A stretch of 64,000 nucleotides of DNA. Source: Leptospira levettii. Its GTDB lineage: Bacteria > Spirochaetota > Leptospiria > Leptospirales > Leptospiraceae. Position 1 is the stretch's first letter; every line of letters begins with the position of its first letter. Shown in pieces: positions 26,359 through 36,232 of this stretch. Location: the NCBI RefSeq assembly GCF_002812085.1, contig NZ_NPDM01000001.1:496001-560000 (forward strand), in the 5' to 3' direction. Position numbers and translations under genes: made by a program. The notes under the pieces are model-generated. The model made no database searches, was not told the origin of the DNA, and was given only the letters and a program-made list of their open reading frames with translations.

Positions 26359-28277
26359 TCTCCACCGTTCCCTCTAAACATATTATTCTGTAAATAGTTC
26401 CCAACTGATTTGTTTTTTCCTACACCTTGTTCCATGTAGAGAAATCTTTGTTTTAATTTGGCTTCAAAACTGATTAGATGGGATTCATGTTCTTTGATTT
26501 TTTTATTATTTCCAGCAACACTTTCTTCTAAGAGTTTTACCTTACTTGTCACAATACCAGAAGCATATTGGTTATAAGGTTTTAGAATTTCGAGTAGTCG
26601 AATCCCAACTCCCTCTTCCATCTTCGCATCATTATTCGGATCAGATGCAAACAAATCTCTAACTCCATCTGGATTTTCAGATAATACAGCTATGAGTTTT
26701 TCTTGGTCAATTTGTAACAAACCATCTTGGATTTTTTCCCAGTTGGATCCAACAGCACCTGTCGAAATCCCAATGTCAGTCAATACACGAAATCCATTTT
26801 CTTTCGTAGCAGGATAATACGAGTTAGCTGTTGTTTTCAAAGAAGCAATTAATCGTAAAATTGAGTTTTCACCAGCAAGAAGCCCAGATTTGGATTTATT
26901 ATCCCAAAAATCCCTGGAAATATCAGCTGCTTTAGAATCATCACTTTCTTTTTTATCAGAAATTTTTCCATTTTTTTCAACCGAAGTCACTTCTTTGGAG
27001 AACTTCATGAGATCATTATAAGCATCTACCCATTCTTTGATCAGAGCAGAACCTTTGGCATGATCTACATGGATTTTTAAAGTCACAGGTTCTTCTGTCA
27101 CCTTATGCACATTAAACGAGATCCCTTCTAATACATCTGCGATTCCATCGTTGGTTTCACGAGTGATCTCAACACCATCAATTTTGATTTTGAGATCTTT
27201 TGCTTCTTGTAATACTTTTAAAGGTTCGGCAGTTCCAGGCGCTTGCGGAGTCACAAGTGTAACCGATTTGATTTGGATCGGAGTTGTCGCCGCATTCGAA
27301 ACAATGATCCCTGTGAGGTTTTTATCACTCGCAAAATCACCTGCTTGGAAAATATACTTGAATTCAGTTTTGTTAATCGGAAGGAATTTGTTACGCACAC
27401 TTCCTTCTTTCTCAAAACTCATCCCCATCTCCATCACAGCAGGCGCTTCTCCGATCACTTCCACTTCCAAGTAAGCACGTTCCTTGATTTCGGTAACCGC
27501 AATGGGAATTGTATAGGCAGTGTCTGGTTTTAGAAAAATTCCTTCTTCTGTTTGTGCGATTTTTTCAGTTTCTAATTCTGATTTTTTAAATTTTGATAGG
27601 TCCCAAACCTTGGCCTTCGTTCCATCCAGAGAAAGCAATTGTTTTGTATCTTCGGAAGCAGCTTTGTTTTCGCCAACAAGTCCAGCGAGTTTCAATATTC
27701 CATTGGGATCAGAAAACTGAAGTTCGTTTTTTTTGCCTGTTTTAACGGATGTTAAAGTAATAATAGATGAGTCTTTATCAATTTTGATAACGGATGTTTC
27801 GACAAGGCTACCAGCCATATTCTTAATGGCACTCGTTAGATCAGATAGACCTCCACCCGGGAATGTCACTGTCTCTTTCGATTTACCAGAATACACGGTA
27901 AAACTTCCTTCGGGAAGTCGAATGTCTGTATCAATTTCAACACCAGATAACTGGTGTTTACTTGCCATTTCAATGATTTCAAGTGCGCGATTTCCCGACT
28001 TGGCAGCACGGGATGCTTCCCCTGTGATCACTCCTTCCACAGAAGAGGACACGGATTTGGTAGCAAATGGAGCTGTAAACGAAACAAGGGCTCTGGTTTT
28101 GGTTTGTAAGTTGGTCGTTAGATTTTTGACCTCTCCCCAAATCTGAATCTGCATTTTGGCATATTCATTTTCGGTCTCCCATCGTTTGATGGGCCGGCGT
28201 TCCAATTCGACCAATTTTTTAACGATATCGTTTGTGTTTTGCCCGGTCATCAGACCCGGCATGGTGTATGCTGGCAT
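26355..28277 (-). CDS. fliD: Flagellar filament capping protein FliD
   Basis: 640 residues. FliD caps the tip of the filament and aids folding of flagellin; in spirochaetes the filament is periplasmic. The N-terminal D0 region has the family pattern PGLMTGQNTNDIVKKLVELERRPIKRWETENE. The C-terminal FliD_C-type region has VLSENPDGVRDLFASDPNNDAKMEEGVG and the long closing helix VKLLEESVAGNNKKIKEHESHLISFEAKLKQRFLYME. Between them lies a beta-rich insert. The gene is divergent from ppk1, and its stop is overlapped by the start of the unknown helical gene at 26358. Confidence 0.92.
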   Translation of the reverse strand: MPAYTMPGLMTGQNTNDIVKKLVELERRPIKRWETENEYAKMQIQIWGEVKNLTTNLQTKTRALVSFTAPFATKSVSSSVEGVITGEASRAAKSGNRALEIIEMASKHQLSGVEIDTDIRLPEGSFTVYSGKSKETVTFPGGGLSDLTSAIKNMAGSLVETSVIKIDKDSSIITLTSVKTGKKNELQFSDPNGILKLAGLVGENKAASEDTKQLLSLDGTKAKVWDLSKFKKSELETEKIAQTEEGIFLKPDTAYTIPIAVTEIKERAYLEVEVIGEAPAVMEMGMSFEKEGSVRNKFLPINKTEFKYIFQAGDFASDKNLTGIIVSNAATTPIQIKSVTLVTPQAPGTAEPLKVLQEAKDLKIKIDGVEITRETNDGIADVLEGISFNVHKVTEEPVTLKIHVDHAKGSALIKEWVDAYNDLMKFSKEVTSVEKNGKISDKKESDDSKAADISRDFWDNKSKSGLLAGENSILRLIASLKTTANSYYPATKENGFRVLTDIGISTGAVGSNWEKIQDGLLQIDQEKLIAVLSENPDGVRDLFASDPNNDAKMEEGVGIRLLEILKPYNQYASGIVTSKVKLLEESVAGNNKKIKEHESHLISFEAKLKQRFLYMEQGVGKNKSVGNYLQNNMFRGNGGE

Positions 28278-28368
28278 ATCGTCCCAAATCCCTCTGAATC
28301 TAGTGTCGTCGAATTCTACAAAAGGATTAGGAATTTACAGAATTTTTTCCTTCCCAAATCCTAGAATT

Positions 28369-30447
28369 ATGACTGCTAACCCTACAGAAAAAATAGAAAT
28401 GGGGAACCAAAATATCTTTTTCGACCGCGAACTTTCCTGGATCGACTTCAATTACCGTGTACTCGAAGAATCCTTTGATAAAGAAAATCCACTCCTCGAA
28501 CGCCTTAAATTTTTATGCATCACTGAATCCAATTTGGATGAGTTTTTTATGGTGCGTGTGGCGGGCCTTCTCAATTTGAAAAATGCGGGAATCGAAGAAA
28601 AAAGCCTCAATGGAAAAAGAACTTCAGAAACCATCGCAGAACTTTATTCGAAAGTTGGTCAATTCGTTAAAAAACAATACGAATCTCTTGATGACATCTT
28701 AGTAGAATTAAAACAAAACAAAATTGTGGTCGTACAAGATCCAAGTGAACTTGCAGGTGATGACATTCAGTTTGTGAAAAATTATTACAAACGCGAAGTA
28801 TCATCCATTCTCACTCCACTTGCGATTGATCCTTCTCACCCTTTTCCCCATATTCTCAATCGAACTTTGAATCTTGGGATCACATTGTATTCAGACGATG
28901 ACAAAAACAAAATAAAGGAATTGTTTGCAATTGTTCAGGTGCCAAGTGTTTTACCTCGCTTTTTGCAATTGCCTCCAAATAATGAGTCCGATACCAGAAG
29001 GTATTTCCCTCTCGAAGAGATCATTAAACTCCATTTAGGTGACTTGTTTTATGGGATGAATGTAAAACAAATTCATACCTTTAAAATTGTAAGAGATGCA
29101 GATATCTCAATCAATGAAGAACAAAACATTGGTGACCTTCTCACCACTATGAAAAACGAATTAAAAAACAGAATGTGGGGTGATGCTGTTCGTTTGGATG
29201 TCCACTCTGGTGCAGGTCATATCAAAGAGTTACTCCGTGGTTTGTTGGAACTCGAAGAGTACCAAGTAATGGAGATCCCCACCTTACTCAGTTTAAACGA
29301 TATGATGTTTTTCCAAAGTTTGGAAAAAACAAGCCATTTAAAGTATTCCTATCCAGTTCCAAAATCCGGTTTTGCAGCCAAAAAAAGTGAATCGATTTTT
29401 TCAGAAATTCGAAAAAACGATCACTTACTCCATCACCCGTATGAAAGTTTTAAATCGATAGAAGACATGTTAAAGATTGCAAGCCAAGACCCAAAAGTTC
29501 TTGCGATCAAAATGACATTGTACCGAACTTCAGGAGATTCTCCCATTATACAATACTTAGGTGAAGCAGCCGAGAATGGAAAACAGGTAACCGTACTTGT
29601 GGAACTAAAAGCTCGATTTGATGAAGAAAGGAACATCCGTTGGGCAAAAAAATTAGAAGACAGTGGTGTTCATGTTGTTTATGGAGTCGTGGGTCTTAAA
29701 ATCCATTGTAAGATGTTACTCATTGTTCGTAGAGAAGAAGACAAACTAAACCGTTATGTCCATCTGGGAACAGGGAATTATAACTCAACAACTGCAAGGT
29801 ATTATACTGATATTAGTTTGTTCACAGCAAATCCTGAGATCACAGAAGATGTGGCCATTCTCTTTAACACAATCACAAGTTCAGGCAAAATGCCTAGGCT
29901 CTCTAAAATTTATGCGGCACCGACATTTCTCAAGGAAGAGTTTTTACGACTCATCCAAAGAGAAACTGACAACGCAAAATCAGGAAAACAAGCTCGTGTC
30001 ATTTTCAAAATGAACTCACTTGTTGACCCAGATGTGATTTTGAAACTTTATGAAGCATCCCAAGCAGGTGTCAAAATCGATTTGATTATCAGAGGAATTT
30101 GTTGTTTACGACCAGGAATTCCAGGTGTTTCCGATCGTATAAATGTTCGTTCGATTGTTGGTAGGTATTTGGAACATTCCAGAATTTATAGTTTTGAAAA
30201 TGGTGGGAAACCAGAAGTGTACTTAGCTTCTGCAGATTGTATGCCAAGAAACTTCCTTCGCCGGATTGAAGTGATGTTTCCAATCTTACAAGATAAACAT
30301 AAAAAACGAATCGCAAAAATACTAGAATTACTCCTCAGGGACAATACACAAGCGCGAGTATTGGAATCAGACGGAAGTTATACGAGACTCACACCAGGAG
30401 ATGATGATCCTGCTGTGAATTCACAAATTGATATGGTAGATATCTAA
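28369..30447 (+). CDS. ppk1: Polyphosphate kinase 1
   Basis: 692 residues from the ATG at 28369 (MTANPTEKIE); another ATG at 28399 lies ten codons on. The frame is open upstream to 28156 but that part overlaps fliD on the other strand and is not PPK-like. PPK1 makes polyphosphate from ATP, and can run in reverse. Family marks: FFDRELSWIDFNYRVLEES at the N-terminus, ESNLDEFFMVRVAG, the active-site region KIHCKMLLI and YVHLGTGNYNSTTARYYTDISLFT (catalytic His), and GICCLRPGIPGVSDRI. All four domains are present. It leads a two-gene run with the FAD-linked oxidase 10 bases downstream. Confidence 0.95.
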   Translation: MTANPTEKIEMGNQNIFFDRELSWIDFNYRVLEESFDKENPLLERLKFLCITESNLDEFFMVRVAGLLNLKNAGIEEKSLNGKRTSETIAELYSKVGQFVKKQYESLDDILVELKQNKIVVVQDPSELAGDDIQFVKNYYKREVSSILTPLAIDPSHPFPHILNRTLNLGITLYSDDDKNKIKELFAIVQVPSVLPRFLQLPPNNESDTRRYFPLEEIIKLHLGDLFYGMNVKQIHTFKIVRDADISINEEQNIGDLLTTMKNELKNRMWGDAVRLDVHSGAGHIKELLRGLLELEEYQVMEIPTLLSLNDMMFFQSLEKTSHLKYSYPVPKSGFAAKKSESIFSEIRKNDHLLHHPYESFKSIEDMLKIASQDPKVLAIKMTLYRTSGDSPIIQYLGEAAENGKQVTVLVELKARFDEERNIRWAKKLEDSGVHVVYGVVGLKIHCKMLLIVRREEDKLNRYVHLGTGNYNSTTARYYTDISLFTANPEITEDVAILFNTITSSGKMPRLSKIYAAPTFLKEEFLRLIQRETDNAKSGKQARVIFKMNSLVDPDVILKLYEASQAGVKIDLIIRGICCLRPGIPGVSDRINVRSIVGRYLEHSRIYSFENGGKPEVYLASADCMPRNFLRRIEVMFPILQDKHKKRIAKILELLLRDNTQARVLESDGSYTRLTPGDDDPAVNSQIDMVDI

Positions 30448-30457
30448 AGGAACCAAA

Positions 30458-31870
30458 ATGGATTTTACAAAAACAAAAACAGAACTAGGAAAACTCATTG
30501 GAGAAAAAAAAGTCATCCAAAAAAACGATGGAACCATGGATGATGCTTTATTCGATTCTTATGGAACCGATCGCACAAAAGTATACCCTCCAAATTACCA
30601 AGTTTTAGTCTTTCCTGAATCTACAGAAGATGTGGCATCTATTGTTTCGTATGCTTACCAAAATGGAATCTCCATTGTCCCATCTGGTGGAAGGACTGGT
30701 TATGCTGGTGGTGCAGTTGCAAAAGACGGAGAAATTGTCATATCAATGTCCAAAATGAACCAGGTGATGGACTTTGATCCATTTCTTGGCACCTTACACA
30801 TCCAAGCTGGGATGATCACAAAAAATCTTCACAAAGAAGCTGAAGAAAGAGGCTTTTATTTCCCAGTTGATTTTGCAGCGACTGGATCAAGCCATATCGG
30901 CGGAAACATTGCAACAAACGCTGGTGGTGTTCGAGTTGTACGGTATGGACTCATCCGAGATTGGATCTTAGGACTAACTGTTGTTACTGGCAAAGGGGAA
31001 GTATTTCGTTTTAACGGAGAAATATTAAAAAACAATACTGGATATGATCTAAAACATTTATTCATTGGTTCGGAAGGAACTCTTGGTATCATCACAGAAG
31101 CAGTTGTCAAACTCACCAAACCTCCTAAAGACATTCGTGTGATTTTTTTGGCAGTCCCAGAATACAAAAACATCTTAGAGATTTTCAAAGAAACTCATAA
31201 CTTCGATTTACCTTTGTTAGCGTTTGAATTTTTAACTGATTACTGTTTGGATAAAGTAAAAGAACACTTAGGTGTTCCAGACCCATTCCAGGCACCTAGC
31301 AAGTATTATGTGCTAATGGAATTCGAAGTCAATAATGAAACCGATGAAGAAAAACTCTATTCCATTTTAGAATCCATCACGGAAAAAGAACTCATCACTG
31401 ATGGTTCCATTGCCCAAAACTCAAGGCAAAACGAAACCTTTTGGAAGTATAGAGAAGGGATTTCGGAATCACTTTCTCTTGCGTATACGGTTCACAAAAA
31501 TGATATCTCCCTCCCACTCCGAAATATGGAGGCATTTTTAGGAGAAATGACTGCCCTTCTTTCCCAAAAATACCAGGGATTTTCCATTGCCCTTTTTGGT
31601 CATATTGGAGATGGGAACCTTCACCTAAACATAGTGAAACCAAAAGACCTCTCGGATGAAGAATTCTTCAAACAATGCAAACAAGTGGACCCTGAGATGT
31701 TCCAACTCATCCAAAAATTCAAAGGATCCATCTCTGCTGAACATGGTATTGGTCTCCTCAAAAAAGATTATTTGGGATTTTCACGTTCCCAAGGGGAATT
31801 GGACACCATGAAGGCAATCAAATTGGCTTTTGACCCCAAAGGGATTTTGAACCCTGGGAAAGTGCTCTAA
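30458..31870 (+). CDS. FAD-linked oxidase, glycolate/D-lactate dehydrogenase (GlcD) type
   Basis: 470 residues, full-length for the GlcD/DLD family. The FAD-binding PP-loop is VPSGGRTGYAGGAV near residues 66-79, followed by FAATGSSHIGGNIATNAGG and HLFIGSEGTLGIITEAVVKL. The C-terminal cap has GHIGDGNLHLNIV and SAEHGIGLLKKDYL, where His and Glu coordinate substrate. It oxidises a 2-hydroxyacid (glycolate or D-lactate type) to the oxo acid and passes electrons to the chain. Exact substrate unknown. It begins 10 bases after ppk1, so it is likely cotranscribed, though a functional link is not obvious. Confidence 0.88.
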   Translation: MDFTKTKTELGKLIGEKKVIQKNDGTMDDALFDSYGTDRTKVYPPNYQVLVFPESTEDVASIVSYAYQNGISIVPSGGRTGYAGGAVAKDGEIVISMSKMNQVMDFDPFLGTLHIQAGMITKNLHKEAEERGFYFPVDFAATGSSHIGGNIATNAGGVRVVRYGLIRDWILGLTVVTGKGEVFRFNGEILKNNTGYDLKHLFIGSEGTLGIITEAVVKLTKPPKDIRVIFLAVPEYKNILEIFKETHNFDLPLLAFEFLTDYCLDKVKEHLGVPDPFQAPSKYYVLMEFEVNNETDEEKLYSILESITEKELITDGSIAQNSRQNETFWKYREGISESLSLAYTVHKNDISLPLRNMEAFLGEMTALLSQKYQGFSIALFGHIGDGNLHLNIVKPKDLSDEEFFKQCKQVDPEMFQLIQKFKGSISAEHGIGLLKKDYLGFSRSQGELDTMKAIKLAFDPKGILNPGKVL

Positions 31871-31980
31871 ACAGAGACAAACCACTTCGAATGGATATTT
31901 TTTTTGGTCGTTCTGCTTATTTGGTAAGCAATGGCCAAAAAAATGCTAGATTTTAATCAGAGATGGTCTAAACTGTAACT

Positions 31981-32322
31981 ATGTTCAGAAAGATTACAAA
32001 AATCGTGGGAGTCACTCTCCTAACAATCTCTCTGGGCAGTGCATTCCTTTCGGAAGAAAATGTTTTGGTACGCACTCGCGGGGCAAAATCCAGCCGAGTG
32101 ACAGGGAAATCCCAACTTTCGGGATCTCACTTCCTTGTGAGCCAAAATACAACTTCAGAAGAAGGGACTGGCACAAAAGATTTAGAAGACATCCTCACTT
32201 GGAATGGAAAGGGAATCACTGGATTTTGGGCCTTCGCAGTCACCCAAGATGCATCTGAATCCACTCAATGGAATTCAAAGCTCCTTTCCTACCAATATCT
32301 AAATTTACCTCCACCCGTATAA
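31981..32322 (+). CDS. Small secreted protein, unknown function
   Basis: 113 residues. A signal peptide (KITKIVGVTLLTISLGSAFL) precedes a short Ser/Thr/Gly-rich mature part ending in LNLPPPV. No family recognised. It lies ahead of the metal-efflux operon together with the second small secreted protein at 32579; a hairpin follows at 32342, so it may be a separate transcript. Start ATG 31981. Confidence 0.6.
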   Translation: MFRKITKIVGVTLLTISLGSAFLSEENVLVRTRGAKSSRVTGKSQLSGSHFLVSQNTTSEEGTGTKDLEDILTWNGKGITGFWAFAVTQDASESTQWNSKLLSYQYLNLPPPV

Positions 32323-32341
32323 CTCCTCTCTACCGCTTTAA

Positions 32342-32365
32342 CCTGTGTCCCGTTAGGGGCACAGG
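32342..32365 (+). terminator. Hairpin with weak T-tract, possible terminator
   Basis: CCTGTGTCCC at 32342-32351 pairs with GGGGCACAGG at 32356-32365 around GTTA, one mismatch. ATGTTTTTATTATTCC follows, a loosely U-rich tail. It comes 20 bases after the small secreted protein and is plausible as its terminator. The rest of 32366-32578 shows nothing else I can call; a plus-strand frame crosses it but is rejected. Confidence 0.5.
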
Positions 32366-32578
32366 ATGTTTTTATTATTCCATTAGAATTGTTTCTCATT
32401 TGCCAAAACTCAACCGACTGTACCAGAGTGGTTTCGCGCTCTGGGCAGTCTTTTTTTTGCATTCTTTTTCGTCCCATCCACTAACGATTGCGCAGAATGT
32501 GAAATCCATTGCACATTCATTAGAATCACCTCCCATTTTAAGATTGAGTACAGAGTTCGATAGGAATACGTGGACATT

Positions 32579-32956
32579 ATGACGGGGAACTGGTCAAACA
32601 AACTGATTGCATTGCTACTTGTGGCAACCGTAGGTTTCCCATTTGATAGCACATCAGACGCTGTTTCCCAATATTTTGAAGCAAACCTCCAACACATCAA
32701 AAAATCCTATGCCAATGCCTTGGAAACGCCTGAGGACACAGCGATTGACTTACCTCAGATCACTTCGATTGATGATAATGCAACACTCAGTCGCACAAGA
32801 GCTGACTTTTTAGATTTTATCAATGATTATAAGAATTATGATCTCTCAGATGATTTAATCATTTCTTACTTTGACTTACTTTCTATCGGGAAATTGATTC
32901 CCAACTTACTTTCTTCTCTACTTCTCAACATTCCTCCCCCTATTTCTCTCGCTTAA
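32579..32956 (+). CDS. Small secreted protein upstream of metal efflux genes
   Basis: 125 residues from ATG 32579; a GTG three codons upstream (32570) is possible. A signal peptide MTGNWSNKLIALLLVATVGFPF is followed by an acidic, helical chain (SQYFEANLQHIKKSYANALE, RADFLDFINDYKNYDLSDDL) and a hydrophobic tail. No family recognised and no metal-binding His or Cys cluster visible. It precedes the outer-membrane component of the RND system by about 100 bases and is a candidate member of that operon. Confidence 0.55.
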   Translation: MTGNWSNKLIALLLVATVGFPFDSTSDAVSQYFEANLQHIKKSYANALETPEDTAIDLPQITSIDDNATLSRTRADFLDFINDYKNYDLSDDLIISYFDLLSIGKLIPNLLSSLLLNIPPPISLA

Positions 32957-33053
32957 ACCTTATTCGGCACTTACGAATCCGGAAGTAGACCACCTAACAA
33001 GTAAGGTATACCTGTATTCGTTGCACTCAAGAATTTTAAAAATTTGGTAACTT

Positions 33054-34472
33054 ATGAACGTTTATTACAAAATCGGCATCTACCTTTCGCTTCTCTTTGT
33101 GACATCCATTCTTTCAGAAGAAATGAAAGTCGCACAAGCAAGTGAGGCTCTCAGGAGACAACTAACGGATGAAAACCCAAGGACTTCCCTTGGATCTAGT
33201 TTGTACCCAGATGACCAAAAATATACCAGAGACATTGATTTAGAAACCGCTGAATCCTTGTTATGGAAAAACAACTTACTCCTCATCGCATCACGTTTCC
33301 AAATCGATGTTAAAAAAGCTGGAATTTTACAAGCAGGGTTATATGCAAACCCTAACATTGCTATTGACCAAAGTATTTATGCGGAACCTACTCAAAGGTA
33401 TTTTGATACAACTCGTTCGGGTCAATCTGTTGTCCAAGTACAACAAGTATTTTTGCTAGGTGGAAAAATTGATAAACGAGTAAAAGTCGCAGAACTCAAT
33501 GCGAAAATTTCTGAACAAGAATTTTATGACTTAACAAGAGCACTCATTACAAAACTCAGAAGGACTTTTTATACAATTTATTTCTATAAGAAGGCTGTGG
33601 TTTTTTATGACCAAAGTATTGCTTCCATCGAAAAAACAGTAGAGTCTTCCGAACTTGCTTACAAACGAAGGGCTCTGTTACAAGCAGAACACTTACGCCT
33701 TAAAGCATTATTATTCTTTCTGAAAAAAGAGAGAGAAGACTTAGCAATTAAAGTCTACGAAAGAGAAGCTGAATTAAAAGTACTACTCAATGATGATATG
33801 TATCGAGATGCTAGGGTTGAATTTTCTCCTAAAATCAATGAAAAACAATTAGATTCCATTGTACCAAATAATGTAAAACTCGAAGATTTAGTTGAGATTG
33901 CTCGTGAGAATCGACCTGACCTTAAAAAAGCATTACAAACATTACGTTATGAAGAAGCAAATCTAGAACTCCAATACGCAAATGCAATTCCTGATTTATC
34001 CTTTGGTCCTGTATATAACAGAGGTGGAACAGCATTTCAAAATTATTGGGGGGTAACTGCACAGTTAACAGTTCCATTATTTGATCGTAACCAAGGGAAT
34101 ATCCAAGCAGCAGAAAAAGCAATTTTAGTCCGTAAACAAGAACTAAAGAACAATATCTTAGAAGTGGAAAACGAAGTAGCGGTTGCTTACCAATCGGCTC
34201 GTATCAAAGACGCTTTATACAAACGATTCATCGATGCTTATATCAAGGATTACGGGAGTTTATCTTTGGATATGATTATGAGTTATGAAAAGAAATACAT
34301 CACGATCCTAGAGTTCGCAGACTTCTTTGAAACATACCGATCAAGTGTTGTTGAGATGTTAAAACTCCAAACTGATCGTATGGAAGCCATTGAAAATGTA
34401 AATTATGCAGTGGGAAAAGGAATCTTCATCCCCAAGTCCGAAAACCAAACTTATCCAAAATCTGAGGAATAA
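33054..34472 (+). CDS. Outer-membrane efflux protein (TolC/CzcC type)
   Basis: 472 residues. It forms the outer-membrane channel of the tripartite efflux complex. A signal peptide ([17 protein letters not shown]) is followed by the duplicated helical/barrel OEP layout: [31 protein letters not shown] and [21 protein letters not shown] in the first half, [18 protein letters not shown] and [24 protein letters not shown] in the second. The sequence resembles CzcC-type members. The next gene starts 1 base after its stop region, so the operon is tight. Confidence 0.88.
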   Translation: MNVYYKIGIYLSLLFVTSILSEEMKVAQASEALRRQLTDENPRTSLGSSLYPDDQKYTRDIDLETAESLLWKNNLLLIASRFQIDVKKAGILQAGLYANPNIAIDQSIYAEPTQRYFDTTRSGQSVVQVQQVFLLGGKIDKRVKVAELNAKISEQEFYDLTRALITKLRRTFYTIYFYKKAVVFYDQSIASIEKTVESSELAYKRRALLQAEHLRLKALLFFLKKEREDLAIKVYEREAELKVLLNDDMYRDARVEFSPKINEKQLDSIVPNNVKLEDLVEIARENRPDLKKALQTLRYEEANLELQYANAIPDLSFGPVYNRGGTAFQNYWGVTAQLTVPLFDRNQGNIQAAEKAILVRKQELKNNILEVENEVAVAYQSARIKDALYKRFIDAYIKDYGSLSLDMIMSYEKKYITILEFADFFETYRSSVVEMLKLQTDRMEAIENVNYAVGKGIFIPKSENQTYPKSEE

Positions 34473-34473
34473 A

Positions 34474-35481
34474 ATGTTAGTTACCTTAAAATCGTTAAAT
34501 CAAAAAGCAAAAATCCTCCTGATTTCTGGAGTTGTATTAATTGTTATCGCTGTTTTGTTTTTGGTGTTTTCCAAAAGTGCAAAACCTGCTCACAAACATC
34601 CTGAAAAAGCTGAAGTATTTGATGATGGATTGCGAATTGAATTTAAACCCAATAGCCCAGGCCTTGAGATCGTTAGATCAACAGTCATTGGTGGTGGTGG
34701 AGAGTTTGTAAGTTTAGAAGCACCTGCAAGGCTAATTGCTTCCACTTCTCCTTCAGTGAGTAATGGAGCAAGAATCATTCTCTTCGAATCAGCAGAGTTA
34801 AACGATTTGTATGTTGGTTATGTCCATGCAAAAAACAAACTCCACAGGTCCAATAAAAACCTAAATCGTATTAAGGATATGTTTGTTCACCGAGTTGCTA
34901 CAGAAAAAGACTTGGTAGAATCTGAAACTGATGCTGGAAACGATGCAGCGGAACTTGCAGAATTCGAAGGAAAACTTCGTGCGCAAGGATTAAATCCAAG
35001 TGAGTTAAGTACTGCAGGAAGTTTAAAGGCATGGATCATTACGGATGTTCCTGAATCTCAAATTTCTACCTTAAAAAAAGGAAGAAAGGTAAAAGTGGTT
35101 TTTGCCTCCTTCCCTGACGAAGAGTTTATTGGAACAGCAGAAGCCATTGGGGATAACGTAGACCCATTAACTAGAACTGCAAAAATGCGTATCATCGTAG
35201 TGAACGAAAAATACAGATTAAAACCAGGTATGTTTGGTGTTGTAAAATTCCCTGAACAAACTGGTGGAGATAGTGTTGTATTACCTTATACAGCAATCGT
35301 AACTGTTGAAGGTAAAAACTACGTGTTTGTCGAAGAAAAACCATTAACATTCAAAAGACGTGAAGTTGTTTTGGGAATCTCAACAAAAGAACGAGTGAAT
35401 ATTATCGAAGGACTTTCTCCTGGTGAAAAAGTAGCGATTCAAGGTTCCATATTGTTAAAAGGTCTCAGTTTTGGTTTCTAA
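34474..35481 (+). CDS. RND efflux periplasmic adaptor (CzcB/CusB type)
   Basis: 335 residues from ATG 34474, which follows GAGGAATAAA; the frame extends upstream inside the previous gene and I do not use it. An N-terminal anchor ([19 protein letters not shown]) is followed by the HlyD-like periplasmic layout: a lipoyl-like part around [21 protein letters not shown], a helical hairpin, and the beta-barrel part [29 protein letters not shown]. The C-terminal [26 protein letters not shown] is typical of the membrane-fusion family. A short His/Lys-rich segment (HKHPEKAE) after the anchor is possibly metal-contacting, as in some heavy-metal adaptors. Confidence 0.88.
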   Translation: MLVTLKSLNQKAKILLISGVVLIVIAVLFLVFSKSAKPAHKHPEKAEVFDDGLRIEFKPNSPGLEIVRSTVIGGGGEFVSLEAPARLIASTSPSVSNGARIILFESAELNDLYVGYVHAKNKLHRSNKNLNRIKDMFVHRVATEKDLVESETDAGNDAAELAEFEGKLRAQGLNPSELSTAGSLKAWIITDVPESQISTLKKGRKVKVVFASFPDEEFIGTAEAIGDNVDPLTRTAKMRIIVVNEKYRLKPGMFGVVKFPEQTGGDSVVLPYTAIVTVEGKNYVFVEEKPLTFKRREVVLGISTKERVNIIEGLSPGEKVAIQGSILLKGLSFGF

Positions 35482-35482
35482 G

Positions 35483-36232
35483 ATGAAGCATATAATCCTC
35501 AGTCTTTTATTTCTTTCTGTACTAGGAACTAATTTATATTCTCAATCTTCTCCTTATCCAAAAGATAAAAATGGGAATGAAATCAAACCGGAATGGACTC
35601 CTTCTAAACCCAATGAATCTGCATTTGGTGACGATGAAAAATTGGATCAAAATAGTTTAGATGAAAAACGATTACCTAAATCGACTAATTTTTGGGTTTA
35701 TGGTGCCTCGATTGGTTCTCCTGCGAGTATAAATTTTAATTTAGGTTATTACTGGAAAGACATCGTATTACGAGGGTCTGGTGGTGTATGGGGACCACAA
35801 TGGAAAGGTGGCCAAATCGATTTAGGTTATACCTTCTGGAAAACACCTGTAATCACTCACAGTATCTCAATTGTAGGTGGTTATTTTGAAGTAAATCCAT
35901 TTGCTCCCGAAGTGGGCCGTGGTGGTCAATCCTCATACCCAACAGGAGTCAATATTCCTGGATACAATAGAAGAGATCCAACACAGGAAGATTTGCTCAT
36001 TCGTTCCTATATTAACTCCATCGATTCCAATGTGGCTACGTATCTCGAATACGAAAGTAGAGAGAGACAAAGAGTTCATTTAACTCAAAGATATATTGGA
36101 GTTACCTACGACTTTTTACTTGGAAACTTCTTCCTACAGTTAGGTGGAGGAGTTGGACAAGGCGATTATAGAAACCCTCAGCTTTTGCTACAAATGGGTT
36201 ACCTCTTCAATACGAGGGAGTATCATGATTAA
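35483..36232 (+). CDS. Secreted beta-rich protein inside the metal efflux operon
   Basis: 249 residues from ATG 35483, one base after the adaptor stop. The signal peptide is [20 protein letters not shown]. The mature chain is beta-rich with paired strands ([59 protein letters not shown]) and Gly-rich turns and ends NTREYHD, so a small outer-membrane barrel is likely. I do not recognise the family. Its insertion between the adaptor and pump genes (8-base overlap with the pump) suggests a role in the efflux complex or in its regulation at the envelope. Confidence 0.75.
   Translation: MKHIILSLLFLSVLGTNLYSQSSPYPKDKNGNEIKPEWTPSKPNESAFGDDEKLDQNSLDEKRLPKSTNFWVYGASIGSPASINFNLGYYWKDIVLRGSGGVWGPQWKGGQIDLGYTFWKTPVITHSISIVGGYFEVNPFAPEVGRGGQSSYPTGVNIPGYNRRDPTQEDLLIRSYINSIDSNVATYLEYESRERQRVHLTQRYIGVTYDFLLGNFFLQLGGGVGQGDYRNPQLLLQMGYLFNTREYHD

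Noticed and set aside
28156..28368. N-terminal extension of the ppk1 frame
   Set aside because: It is antisense to the fliD start and does not resemble PPK1; ATG 28369 starts the family sequence.
32268..32582. 104-residue plus-strand frame between two small secreted genes
   Set aside because: It overlaps the ends of both neighbours, crosses a terminator-like hairpin, has no ribosome site or signal peptide, and its composition is Arg/Ser/Phe-rich like read-through of non-coding DNA.
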